A program made the position numbers and the translations under genes. The notes beneath the pieces were generated by a model that was not told the DNA's origin, searched no databases, and saw only the letters and a list, made by a program, of their open reading frames with translations. Shown piece by piece: positions 1 to 7,938 of a stretch of DNA of 44,847 bases. Origin of the DNA: an uncultured Clostridia bacterium. Its GTDB lineage: Bacteria > Bacillota > Clostridia > Oscillospirales > Ruminococcaceae. The DNA lies in contig CANQXS010000022.1 of the NCBI GenBank assembly GCA_947627875.1, forward strand, positions 1-44,847, in the 5' to 3' direction. The first letter of the stretch is position 1. Each line of letters starts with the position of its first letter.

Positions 1-227
1 TCGCGGACAGACTGCAAGTTGCGCACGTCGCCGATGAAGAATTTGACTTTTTTCGCCTGCTCGGGGCATTTTGCCTGAAGTTCGTGGCGCATATCGTCCT
101 GCTTTTTCTCATCGCGGCTGAAGATGCGGATTTCGCCGATGTCGGTATCAAGAAAGTGCTTGAGGACGGTGTTACCGAACGAGCCCGTGCCGCCGGTGAT
201 CATTAATGTCTTATTATTGAAATTCAT
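1..227 (-). CDS. UDP-GlcNAc 4,6-dehydratase-like SDR enzyme (partial, N-terminus only)
   Basis: About 75 N-terminal residues are present; the gene continues past the left edge of the window. The start reads MNFNNKTLMITGGTGSFG, with the glycine-rich NAD(P)-binding loop TGGTGSFG. It is followed by IRIFSRDEKKQDDMRHEL and by FFIGDVRN, both typical of the CapD/FlaA1/PseB family, which makes 4-keto-6-deoxy sugar nucleotides for capsule and O-antigen synthesis. AAGGAG lies 7 nt before the ATG. The start overlaps the end of the upstream glycosyltransferase by 14 nt, so the gene belongs to the same operon. The exact sugar product cannot be told from this fragment; inverting and retaining dehydratases share this N-terminus. 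Confidence 0.85.
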   Translation of the reverse strand, partial: MNFNNKTLMITGGTGSFGNTVLKHFLDTDIGEIRIFSRDEKKQDDMRHELQAKCPEQAKKVKFFIGDVRNLQSVR

Positions 228-1473
228 TTTCTCTTCTCCTTACAGCATTCAATATCAATTCCGCCGTATATTCCGGTCTGTTCATTTCAAAATATGAATA
301 ATCAATAGGCATATTTTCCTTTTCTTCTGTCCACGAATCAAGCCATTCTGTAAGCTGTCTGGCACATTCCTCAATAGGATCCTTGTAAGGAGCTAATACG
401 ATGCCCTTAGAATAATGTTTTATATATTCAGCATTCGGATCATCAGGATTGCCTGAAATATGAACGATTTTCTTTCCGTATGACATATATTCAAATATCT
501 TTGCGGATATCTGATCGGAATATTTAATGCTCACCAATATATTTGCCTCGGAATAAATCTTCATAAGTTCGTCATGCGAGACATATCCCGGAACTCTTAT
601 TTTACCTTTTGTTTCATTTTCGTACGGTTTTAATTTATCTGCATTTTCTCCGCGAGAATAAAACAGCAGTTGTCTATTATGTCCTTTAGAAATTTTTAAA
701 AAAATCTCAAGCAAATCGTCCGTTTTATAATGGGGCATATCAAGCGAACCCGCATATACCCATTTTTCTTCTGCACTTGTATGCTCAGCGCCGATCAGCC
801 TATTCACCGGCGTCATCAGAGGAATGTCGGAATAGAACATTTTATGCTGCCAATTTTCAAACCACGGCTTATCATATTCTTTGATCCTGGAACGCATATA
901 AATAAATTCATCCGTTTCGTTCAAAAATTTGTAAAGCCATTTATTTCTGTTGGACTTCTTTGCTAAAAATGAATATTTCTGATTTATAAATGTATCAAGC
1001 GTATATAGGCAAAACGGAGTATCTTTATGTGATTTTTTAAACCAATATCCTGCTAATGCAGCCTCGAAAGGCTGGTATACGCTTATAATCAAATTGTATT
1101 TATTATTTTTGTGAAGCTTTTCAATTCTGTGCTTTAATCGCAGCGGAAAGCCAAAAGAATACAGCGGGGTAAACGGCAGCATGATCAGCTTACCTAATCT
1201 GTTCATAAATGTAGCGATCGTTTGAAACGGTTTTGCAAAAGGACTGTCGGGAAAATTAAATGAGTAGTTATAAAGGCGGTTTCTTATATCGGGAACGATG
1301 TAATAAACTTTGCAATTATTGTATATATTCTCGCCTTTTATTCCTGTATCCTTGAACGCCAGAATATCAACGCTATATCCCATCTGAACAAAACTGTCGG
1401 CGACTTTTTGCATACATACAGCGTTTGCCAAAGGCTTCGGAAAATATTTATCGGTAATTATCAGAATTTTCAT
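214..1473 (-). CDS. Glycosyltransferase, GT-B fold (GT4-like)
   Basis: 419 residues. The N-terminus MKILIITDKYFPKPLANAV is the usual beginning of GT-B transferases acting on the cytoplasmic face of the membrane. The C-terminal half carries the donor-binding domain: WVYAGSLD, then GYVSHDELMKIYSEANILVSI, then ISAKIFEYMSYGKKIV, the region holding the conserved glutamate of GT4 enzymes. No membrane span is evident. It lies in the exopolysaccharide operon, 5 nt after the previous gene, with only a weak ribosome binding site (AAAGAG), so it may rely on translational coupling. The sugar donor and acceptor cannot be deduced. Its base composition is distinctly AT-rich compared with genes right of about 4.5 kb, consistent with lateral acquisition of the cluster core. 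Confidence 0.85.
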   Translation of the reverse strand: MKILIITDKYFPKPLANAVCMQKVADSFVQMGYSVDILAFKDTGIKGENIYNNCKVYYIVPDIRNRLYNYSFNFPDSPFAKPFQTIATFMNRLGKLIMLPFTPLYSFGFPLRLKHRIEKLHKNNKYNLIISVYQPFEAALAGYWFKKSHKDTPFCLYTLDTFINQKYSFLAKKSNRNKWLYKFLNETDEFIYMRSRIKEYDKPWFENWQHKMFYSDIPLMTPVNRLIGAEHTSAEEKWVYAGSLDMPHYKTDDLLEIFLKISKGHNRQLLFYSRGENADKLKPYENETKGKIRVPGYVSHDELMKIYSEANILVSIKYSDQISAKIFEYMSYGKKIVHISGNPDDPNAEYIKHYSKGIVLAPYKDPIEECARQLTEWLDSWTEEKENMPIDYSYFEMNRPEYTAELILNAVRRRENEFQ

Positions 1474-1478
1474 TTTGC

Positions 1479-2228
1479 TTAGCTCTTTTCCGACATGATA
1501 TTTTTAATTTTTTCCTTTATCCAAAGCGTTCTTTCCCTGCCCAAAATTTTGCTCGTCAACCAAATCAGCTTTCTTATTTTTTTCTTGTTCGAAGACTTCC
1601 AGCTCGCATCATAATGGTGTATAGAATATGTGTTTTCAGTAATATTGACATTATATGTCTGACAATTTATCGGACAAAAATATTCCTCCGGAAAAACAGT
1701 TATCCCCTCAACGGTTTGAATTTCGTTATTTCTTATGTACCCGTATTTTTCAAATGTTGATGTTGTTATTTCAGGGCAAGCTATCTTTGCAAGATCCTTG
1801 CTGTCATTCGGAAAAGGCAGCGATAAATAATCATTCATAAGTATTTTTATAAATGAATGATTTTTTGCAGCTCCAAACCCAAGACCTGTAGCTATCAATC
1901 CTCCATCTTCCGCGCCCATAAACCCATCCAGCAAAAGCAGATCATCAATGTTTCGCAAAAGCTCTACATCAGTGTCGAAATAAATTCCGCCATTTTCATA
2001 AATGATCTTTAACCGCGCATAGTCGGTCACAAAAGCCCATTTTTTCGCATCGTATGCTTGTTTAATAAACGGAATACTGTCAATATCAAAATTAGATTCA
2101 TCCCAACGCTTTATTTCATAATCGGGACAATACTTTTTCCAGCTTTCAATACATCTTTTTGCCGATTCAGGAAGAGGTTTTCCGCCAAACCAACAATAAT
2201 GGATCATCTTTGGAATTCTGTTTTGCAT
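1479..2228 (-). CDS. DXD-motif glycosyltransferase (capsular polysaccharide/OCH1-like)
   Basis: 249 residues. It opens with IPKMIHYCWFGGKPLPES, the signature start of the Gly_transf_sug family. Around residue 90 it has GGIYFDTDVELL, containing the DxD metal and nucleotide-sugar binding motif. These enzymes add a single sugar to a growing lipid-linked polysaccharide repeat. The start is fixed by AGGAG seven nt upstream and by the conserved N-terminal motif. This means the gene begins 62 nt inside the upstream polymerase gene, in another frame. It sits in the AT-rich part of the exopolysaccharide operon. Donor sugar unknown. Confidence 0.9.
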   Translation of the reverse strand: MQNRIPKMIHYCWFGGKPLPESAKRCIESWKKYCPDYEIKRWDESNFDIDSIPFIKQAYDAKKWAFVTDYARLKIIYENGGIYFDTDVELLRNIDDLLLLDGFMGAEDGGLIATGLGFGAAKNHSFIKILMNDYLSLPFPNDSKDLAKIACPEITTSTFEKYGYIRNNEIQTVEGITVFPEEYFCPINCQTYNVNITENTYSIHHYDASWKSSNKKKIRKLIWLTSKILGRERTLWIKEKIKNIMSEKS

Positions 2229-3513
2229 CTAAAATCTCCTCACTGCAATTCAAAATAATAAAAATAATGATCAAAAACGGCGACGTAAAATTCTGGATCA
2301 TATAGCAGCCGTAGCTAATACCGACTATAAAAATCAAGGACAAAATATTAACTAAATTGCATTTTATCGGGCATATCCTATAATGAAGCCACAGCATTAA
2401 AAAAGTGCCTACAAACCCTATATTTGCCAAAGTTTGAATAAGCATACTGTGCGCCAGCACTGTACCTATCCCCACTCCGAAAAGAAAGTGGTCTTTTATT
2501 GCTTCTATCCCGTAAGTTATTGAATTTGCTCTGAAATATCCCGAGTTCCAAGCTTTTTCATTTGATAAGAAAATCTGTAATTTGTTTGTAAATAATTCAA
2601 AGTTACTGAGCACAACAACGACGCAGCCTGCAAGGATCAATGACATAAACACGATTTGGCTGATTTTTTTACGGCGTATCAGCACCACAAAGGTTTGCGC
2701 CAACAAATACGCCGCTAAAATAGCCAGACAGCTGCTGGATCCGCTACAATAAATTGCAATAGCAGATATCACCAGCCAAAGCCATTCGGCTGATTTTATT
2801 TCCCTTTTCTTGAGAAAGATCATATAATATATAGCAATGATGTTAAAATTTGACCGTTCCGTAAACCACAGCGCAACACTATAGCTTCCCCAAGTAAACC
2901 AGTTTTCAGTCTGACTATTCGTTTTTAACGAGAAAATCAATCCCATTAAATTTCTATCATTTATTCCTCCAAAAATGTTGACTACAGCCCATTCAACAAT
3001 AATTCCAATGAAAAGTATCTTAAAAAACATTATCAATCTGTCAAACAAAGTCTTAATATAGTTGTTATCCTTTACTATATCTGCGTTTACTATCGCAAAT
3101 ACAACATATACAAGCATAAATAAGAAATGCTTAATTACAGTAAAATCAACAGTAGGAATAAATTGCTGGTCATTAAGTGAAAAAGCATCTGTTATGGAAT
3201 CTTTGATCAATAAATATCTTTCTGTGCCGAGTTCCCATTCCATTCTTACTAATGGTATTATCATAGAAACAAATAATAAAACTAAAACGAAAATCAAGGA
3301 TCTTTTTAGCTTTGGGTGATACATTAAAGATAACACCGCGCTGAGAAGCATCGGATAAACATATAGCGGCAGTCCGATCATAGGATCATAAGAAGAGAAA
3401 AAGAACAGACTTAATATTATACTGAAGCCGAACAGTTTTTTACGGACGGTATCCGCATTGGTTGATTTTGTAAAAATCAAAACAAGCTCGATCGCTGCAA
3501 TTATAAATAGCAT
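2167..3513 (-). CDS. O-antigen polymerase/ligase-like membrane protein (Wzy-type)
   Basis: 448 residues, almost wholly hydrophobic, with roughly ten to twelve predicted membrane helices. Examples are ILSLFFFSS, MLFIIAAIELVLIF at the N-terminus and FLIIIFIILNC near the C-terminus. A larger polar loop of the kind seen in Wzy/WaaL proteins follows NSGYFRANSITYGIEAIKDH, where FLFGVGIGT resembles the conserved 'GxGxG' region before an external helix. Wzy proteins join lipid-linked repeat units outside the membrane. Assignment rests on topology and on the operon of glycosyltransferases; primary sequence in this family is poorly conserved. The 3' end overlaps the next gene by 62 nt. GGGAAG precedes the ATG. 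Confidence 0.8.
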   Translation of the reverse strand: MLFIIAAIELVLIFTKSTNADTVRKKLFGFSIILSLFFFSSYDPMIGLPLYVYPMLLSAVLSLMYHPKLKRSLIFVLVLLFVSMIIPLVRMEWELGTERYLLIKDSITDAFSLNDQQFIPTVDFTVIKHFLFMLVYVVFAIVNADIVKDNNYIKTLFDRLIMFFKILFIGIIVEWAVVNIFGGINDRNLMGLIFSLKTNSQTENWFTWGSYSVALWFTERSNFNIIAIYYMIFLKKREIKSAEWLWLVISAIAIYCSGSSSCLAILAAYLLAQTFVVLIRRKKISQIVFMSLILAGCVVVVLSNFELFTNKLQIFLSNEKAWNSGYFRANSITYGIEAIKDHFLFGVGIGTVLAHSMLIQTLANIGFVGTFLMLWLHYRICPIKCNLVNILSLIFIVGISYGCYMIQNFTSPFLIIIFIILNCSEEILDAKQNSKDDPLLLVWRKTSS

Positions 3514-3561
3514 ATATCTTCCCTTTTCTAATAAATCTGACCATTATAACCGACTTTAATA

Positions 3562-4665
3562 TTATAAATTAGATTCGTACAGCTCGGTCAACTTACACGC
3601 ACGCTCTGTAATTGAAAACCCATTATTAAATAAATCTCTGTATGCTCTAACATTTCTCGGCAATATGTTCATACTGTTAATGATCTCTGCCCACTCTTTA
3701 GCACTGTCATCTATACCAAGAAACGTTACATTATCTGTCATTTTTGTCTCCGCCGTCATCTTATTTGACAGCACACACGGCAGATCTGCTGCCTGCGCCT
3801 CAACACCAACGACCGGCAAACCTTCGTATCTCGACGGTAAAACGAAAACATCCATCGCCTGATACAGCCTGCTTGCATCGTTTCGATTGCCCAGAAACAA
3901 TACATGGTCGGATAAATATAAGCGTTTGACCTTTTCCTCTATCTTTTCCTTGTCCGGCCCGTCGCCGACTAGCATCAGCACCGCGTTCGGATTCTGCTTA
4001 TAGACTTCCTCAAACACGTCTATCAGAAATTCCTGATTTTTCTGGTAGCAGAACCTCCCGACGTGTCCGATCACAAATTTTCCCTCGAGCCCGAGTTCTT
4101 TTCTGACCTCGTTCCGCACGTTTTCATCATACTTAAACTTGTCCAAATCGATAGCGTTATTAAATATTGTGACCTCGCCGCGCTCCATCGATTTCTTACC
4201 GAAGAGCCATTCGCCGGCATATCTCGAACACGCCGCATAGTGCGTTGCATAAACTTTTGCAAACGGCCGAAGTGTGTATTTCAGAATATTTTTCTTCCAT
4301 TCCCCCGGCGCTGCTGTCGAATGGTTGTGCGCAATTCTCACCGGCACACCTGCCTTTTTAGCGGCATAAAGCGGGAAAACACTCAGCGTGTTGATGTGCG
4401 AATGAACGATTTTATATTGATTTTCCTTGAAAAGCTTTATTAAAGTCGGTATGTATTTATTGAGTTTCTGGTAAGGCGGGACAATATAGATGCGTCCTCC
4501 GAGGCTCTCAATTTCTTCACGAGGAATATATGTTGAGTCTTCATCAACGATAAAATCAAACTGAATTTTACTGCGGTCAATGTGGCGGTAGTAGTTCATC
4601 ACGACCGCTTCGACGCCGCCGTTCATCATCTTCCCAACGACTTGCGCTATGCGAATTGGTTCCAA
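3562..4665 (-). CDS. Glycosyltransferase family 4
   Basis: 367 residues with a GT-B fold. The N-terminus MEPIRIAQVVGKMMNGGVEA matches EpsF-like transferases. HIGHVGR-type text (FVIGHVGRFCYQKNQEFLI) begins the donor domain near residue 195. VFVLPSRYEGLPVVGVEAQA gives the E-x7-E motif typical of retaining GT4 enzymes. The start codon is TTG, preceded by GAGGTG at good spacing; no ATG fits the conserved N-terminus. It follows the sugar transferase gene by 14 nt in the exopolysaccharide operon and probably adds the second or third sugar to the undecaprenyl-linked repeat. Specificity unknown. Confidence 0.9.
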   Translation of the reverse strand: MEPIRIAQVVGKMMNGGVEAVVMNYYRHIDRSKIQFDFIVDEDSTYIPREEIESLGGRIYIVPPYQKLNKYIPTLIKLFKENQYKIVHSHINTLSVFPLYAAKKAGVPVRIAHNHSTAAPGEWKKNILKYTLRPFAKVYATHYAACSRYAGEWLFGKKSMERGEVTIFNNAIDLDKFKYDENVRNEVRKELGLEGKFVIGHVGRFCYQKNQEFLIDVFEEVYKQNPNAVLMLVGDGPDKEKIEEKVKRLYLSDHVLFLGNRNDASRLYQAMDVFVLPSRYEGLPVVGVEAQAADLPCVLSNKMTAETKMTDNVTFLGIDDSAKEWAEIINSMNILPRNVRAYRDLFNNGFSITERACKLTELYESNL

Positions 4666-4679
4666 AATTTCACCTCAAA

Positions 4680-6092
4680 TCAACAATTTTTTGCCCCGAC
4701 CACGGAGCAAATGGTCTTCCACATTATTTTCAAATCCGTCCGAACTCCTCGCTCCCTTATGTACCTATAATCGAGCTCCAACTGTTCCTCATTGCTCATC
4801 TTGGTGGTATCCTCAAGCTGCCAGTAACAGCTCAATCCGGGTTTTACTTGCAGTCTGTCATCAGGCAACTGAGCTTGTTCGCTCGGAATGAACGGGCGTG
4901 GCCCGACAATCGTCATGCTCCCTGTCAAAAGGTTAAGTACCTGTGCGGTCTCGTCAAGGCTTGTCTTCCTTAAAAACTTCCCGACCTTTGTCACCCGCGG
5001 GTCGTTTTCAATCTTGAAATGCACGCTTGCATATTCGTTCTGCTCGGCAAGGTTGACCTTTATCTTCTCTGCGTCTTTGCGCATTGTTCTGAACTTTACC
5101 ATTTTAAATACTTTGCCGTTCTTGCCTACTCTGTCTTGCACAAAGAACGGATTCCCGGGATCGTCGAACACGATTGCAAGCGCTATTATAAGGTAAACCG
5201 GCAATCCTATCGTCAGGCAGATAAGCGAAACTACGATGTCAAAAGCCCTTTTAATGAAGTCGTATAGGGGTTTCGGGGTTACTTCGCACCGCTGCGCAGC
5301 AGCACTGCCTTGACGGTTTGAAGCACTATCCTTATATCCAACAGCGGGCTCATATTCTCTATGTAATACAACTCCATTTGTTGTCTTACCCCCCCCCCGC
5401 GCATATTTTGCCTCATTTCGGGCATACGCCTGCCAGTAGCCGGTCAGACCCGGCTTTACCGACAACAGCGCCTTTTGCTGCTCGGGGGTATAGTATCTTT
5501 CGAGCTCTTCTTGGAGTATAGGTCTCGGTCCGACTAAAGACATATCCGCTTTAAGACAAACATTCCATAAAATCTGCGGAAGCTCGTCTATCGACAACTG
5601 CCTTAGTCTTGCTCCGAAGCAGGTTTTCCCGTCGCCCTCTTTTTTGTAGCCTATGAGCCTCGGGTCGTCGTCAAGCTTATACTCCCGCTTGTACTCCTCT
5701 AACTGCTCGGGAGTCAGCATATTTTCAAGCTTGTCCGCACCTTTACGCATCGTTCTGAATTTTAGTATTTTAAGAGGCTTGCCGTCTTTCCCGACCCGCG
5801 TCTGCAAATAAAACGGGTTTCCGGGATCTTTTATACAGATAGTAAGCGCAACTATCGCCATCGGAATAAGCATAACGATACTCGCCAAAAACGACAGCAC
5901 GAAGTCCGCAAGGCGTTTAAAGAAGGCATATACGGGTCTATTTTTAACCTCCGGCACGGCGCCGGTGTAAACCTCTGTCTGCGGCTCGAGGTCCTTTACA
6001 TCCGTCCGCGTCATCACTATGTCGGAAGTTCCGCTTTTCTCCTCGACCGCCTCGCGCTCCAAAAGAAGCGTACCGTTAATTTCTTCGCTCAA
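4680..6092 (-). CDS. Tandem bacterial sugar transferase fusion (two initiating phosphoglycosyltransferase modules joined through a G10 tract)
   Basis: 470 residues as read. Module 1 (about 50-231): membrane hairpin VLSFLASIVMLIPMAIVAL, then TRVGKDGKPLKILKFRTM, QLSIDELPQ with the catalytic Asp-Glu, SLVGPRP and KPGLTGYWQAYARN. Module 2 (about 272-470): VSLICLTIGLPVYLIIALA, DRVGKNGKVFKMVKFRTM, TSLDETAQ, TIVGPRP and KPGLSCYWQ. Each resembles a complete WcaJ/PglC-type enzyme that places the first sugar phosphate on undecaprenyl phosphate. Residues 236-271 between them look like no known linker. Read one frame over, the same DNA encodes the proper C-terminus of module 1 (RQQMELYYIENMSPLLDI) and a TAA at 5279-5281. 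Module 2 has no ATG, GTG or TTG of its own near its N-terminus. A homopolymer slip at 5389-5398 therefore made, or toggles, the fusion. A sequencing error in the tract is the main alternative. Confidence 0.85.
   Translation of the reverse strand: MSEEINGTLLLEREAVEEKSGTSDIVMTRTDVKDLEPQTEVYTGAVPEVKNRPVYAFFKRLADFVLSFLASIVMLIPMAIVALTICIKDPGNPFYLQTRVGKDGKPLKILKFRTMRKGADKLENMLTPEQLEEYKREYKLDDDPRLIGYKKEGDGKTCFGARLRQLSIDELPQILWNVCLKADMSLVGPRPILQEELERYYTPEQQKALLSVKPGLTGYWQAYARNEAKYARGGGKTTNGVVLHREYEPAVGYKDSASNRQGSAAAQRCEVTPKPLYDFIKRAFDIVVSLICLTIGLPVYLIIALAIVFDDPGNPFFVQDRVGKNGKVFKMVKFRTMRKDAEKIKVNLAEQNEYASVHFKIENDPRVTKVGKFLRKTSLDETAQVLNLLTGSMTIVGPRPFIPSEQAQLPDDRLQVKPGLSCYWQLEDTTKMSNEEQLELDYRYIRERGVRTDLKIMWKTICSVVGAKNC
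5389..5398 (-). repeat. G10 homopolymer (C10 on plus strand) inside the sugar transferase gene
   Basis: Ten consecutive G on the coding strand at codons 232-235. Ten G give the two-module fusion. Nine G would let module 1 finish with its family-typical 36-residue tail and stop at 5279-5281. Eight or eleven G put a TAA directly after the tract. It is therefore a three-state candidate contingency tract. Confidence 0.8.
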
Positions 6093-6434
6093 CTCGTTCC
6101 CTCATTTCCTGATTTTATATAAATTTCAATGTAGCACTTTTACATAGCTGCTCCTCGCAGTCGAATCGCGTTAAGATCGCAGTAATACGATTTGCAAATA
6201 GGGAGTCTTCTCTTCTTGCCCCAAGATTATTTTCCAAACGAGTGGAGCTCATCTAAAAATATAAATCCGAGACAGCAGAGAAACGTCAGAAAAAATTGCT
6301 TTAACACTTAAGTCGGCGGACGATTTATAGTTTTATTAAGCACCGACCGCTGAGCGGCTTGTCCGCGATTCTGCGCGATACAACAACAGCGCCCCCAATG
6401 AAAGCGAATCCGCATTCATAAACGAGAGCGTGCC

Positions 6435-6461
6435 AAAAAACGGCTGTTTTGAAGCCTTTTT
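6435..6461 (-). terminator. Terminator-like hairpin in the exopolysaccharide operon leader
   Basis: Read on the minus strand, a run of A and GGCT pairs with AGCC and a run of six T (stem GGCT/AGCC extended by A5/T5 with one bulged G, loop TCAAAAC). It lies about 75-100 nt downstream of the predicted promoter and some 340 nt before the first gene. This fits transcription attenuation or processive antitermination of a capsule operon. The stem is short and A/T-rich, so confidence is modest. Confidence 0.4.
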
Positions 6462-6541
6462 GCTTATCCATTTACTCTCATTCCACAGATTTTTTCTTTT
6501 CGCAAAGTTATTACATTGGCAAATGAAAAAACTTTTAGTGA

Positions 6542-6570
6542 ATTATAACACATCACCAAAGAAAAAGCAA
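6542..6570 (-). promoter_or_regulatory. Predicted promoter of the exopolysaccharide operon
   Basis: TTGCTT (6565-6570), 17-nt spacer, TATAAT (6542-6547) on the minus strand. The predicted transcript has an untranslated leader of about 440 nt before 6092. Within 6093-6541 I see no gene, only short hairpins: a CCGCT/AGCGG stem near 6350 and the terminator-like hairpin at 6435-6461. Confidence 0.6.
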
Positions 6571-6655
6571 TAGCTTTGTTGAAATTTCTAAAAATTCAGC
6601 AAAAATATACGAACAAAATGACAAAAACTAATCAAATTTAGACCAAAAACATCTG

Positions 6656-6680
6656 TTTTTGACATCTGAGCAGTCAAAAA
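6656..6680. promoter_or_regulatory. Perfect inverted repeat, candidate operator
   Basis: TTTTTGAC and GTCAAAAA are perfect 8-nt inverted arms separated by 9 nt. The repeat lies in the intergenic region between the divergent exopolysaccharide and DeoR promoters, upstream of both. It may be a regulator binding site; which regulator is unknown. From 6681 to 6817 I see nothing else. Confidence 0.35.
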
Positions 6681-6817
6681 TTGCGTCAAACCCGCCTTGC
6701 TGGTACTTTCGTATCATAAAAGTCAATCGCCATTATTTATTGTTACAAGAAAAGATCCCTTCAATTCGGTTACTGACGGCCGCTTTTATAAATACGCAAT
6801 CCCGACCTGCATTTATG

Positions 6818-6846
6818 TTGACTTATGACCGATTATGTGTTATAAT
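6818..6846 (+). promoter_or_regulatory. Predicted promoter of the DeoR-type regulator gene
   Basis: TTGACT (6818-6823), 17-nt spacer, TATAAT (6841-6846), with an extended -10 TG one base before it. It lies about 62 nt before the start codon at 6909. Confidence 0.75.
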
Positions 6847-6908
6847 TCAACTATCGGATCCGAAATCAAAGTAAAACGCACATATTTGCAAGTGAAAGGA
6901 GAATCGCT

Positions 6909-7727
6909 ATGGAAAATAAAGCCAACGAAAATCAGCAGCTCTTTATGGAGGAGCGGCTTCAAAGAGTCGCCGATATTATCTCCGCGGAGGGCAGCGTGAC
7001 CGTCGAAAAAATGAAGGAGTTATTCGGGATAAGCCATGAAACGGCGCGGCGCGACCTTTTAATGCTCGAGCGCAAGGGGCTTTGCAGCCGCACCCACGGC
7101 GGCGCGATACGCCCTCTTTACAACAGCGGGCAGGTATCCGTAAGACCGCCGGCGCCGCGCGATTTCGCAAGTCAGCCGGTGTTTCCGGATTATCTCGCCA
7201 TCGCCCGCAAAGCCGCGTCGTATATAAAGGAAAACGACTGCGTTTACCTGACGGGCGGCTCCTTCGGGCATCTTATGCTCGGGTTCCTGCCGAGGGATTT
7301 TTTCTACACCCTTGTGGTGAATTCCGCGGATCTGGCGAGCGACCTCAGAGATTTTAAAAACTCCGAGATCTACGTTATCGGCGGAAAGATGAGAACGTCG
7401 GGGTCGATGGTCGACGCCTCGGCTGTCGAAAACGCGTCGCGCTATCGGTTCGACATCTGCTTTGTCACCGGCGGCGGGCTGAGTGCGGAATTCGGGCTTT
7501 CTAACGGCAGCGGAGAAACGGCGGCATTTCAGCGCGAGATCATCAAAAACAGCAAAAGGCGGGTGCTCCTTATGCCCTCGAAAAAGCTCGGTCATAACAG
7601 CTTCGTAAAGGTATGCGATGTCGGGCAGTTCAGCGAGATAATCACCGATCAGGAGGCGGAAAGCGCGGTGATCGGCGAGCTTTCGGATATGGGCGTCGAC
7701 GTGGTTGCAGTCGGTGAGGAGGAGTGA
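6909..7727 (+). CDS. DeoR/GlpR family transcriptional regulator
   Basis: 272 residues. The N-terminal DeoR winged helix (about 15-70) contains VEKMKELFGISHETARRDL and LERKGLCSRTHGGA, the classic DeoR recognition helix and wing. The C-terminal DeoRC domain (about 95-250) holds DYLAIARKAASYIKENDCVYLTGG-type text and NSADLASDL, the region that binds a phosphorylated sugar in known members. AAAGGAG lies 8 nt before the ATG. Its stop overlaps the start of a small HTH gene (GTGA), so the two are translationally coupled. No sugar-metabolism gene sits next to it, so its target and inducer cannot be named. It stands divergent to the exopolysaccharide operon, and control of that operon is possible but unproven. 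Confidence 0.9.
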   Translation: MENKANENQQLFMEERLQRVADIISAEGSVTVEKMKELFGISHETARRDLLMLERKGLCSRTHGGAIRPLYNSGQVSVRPPAPRDFASQPVFPDYLAIARKAASYIKENDCVYLTGGSFGHLMLGFLPRDFFYTLVVNSADLASDLRDFKNSEIYVIGGKMRTSGSMVDASAVENASRYRFDICFVTGGGLSAEFGLSNGSGETAAFQREIIKNSKRRVLLMPSKKLGHNSFVKVCDVGQFSEIITDQEAESAVIGELSDMGVDVVAVGEEE

Positions 7728-7921
7728 AAGAGACCGAGAGGGAGCTCAAGCTTCGGTTTATGATTCTCGACAGATACCCGAGCTTGCGCGAATTTTCGCG
7801 GCAGGCGGACATCCCCTACTCGACGCTGATGACGGTTTTGAATCGCGGGATATCCGGCGCGGGCTTCGACCTCGTTATCGGAATATGCCGCGCGCTCGGC
7901 ATCGACCCGAAGGAGCTGTGA
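7724..7921 (+). CDS. Small HTH (XRE-like) protein
   Basis: 65 residues starting with GTG, which overlaps the stop of the DeoR-type gene by 4 nt (GTGA). Most of the protein is one Cro/C1-type helix-turn-helix: LREFSRQADIPYSTLMTVLN, followed by DLVIGICRALGIDPKEL, the usual last two helices of XRE domains. There is no partner or effector domain. GGAGGA lies inside the preceding gene just before the GTG. It may act with the DeoR protein or bind DNA on its own. Function otherwise unknown. Confidence 0.75.
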   Translation: MKETERELKLRFMILDRYPSLREFSRQADIPYSTLMTVLNRGISGAGFDLVIGICRALGIDPKEL

Positions 7922-7938
7922 GCAAAAACAAAAAATCA

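Noticed and set aside
5389-5398. Pure sequencing error as the sole explanation of the sugar transferase fusion
   Set aside because: Possible, but not enough alone: module 2 lacks its own start codon, and a second long G run sits exactly in a promoter spacer elsewhere in the window.
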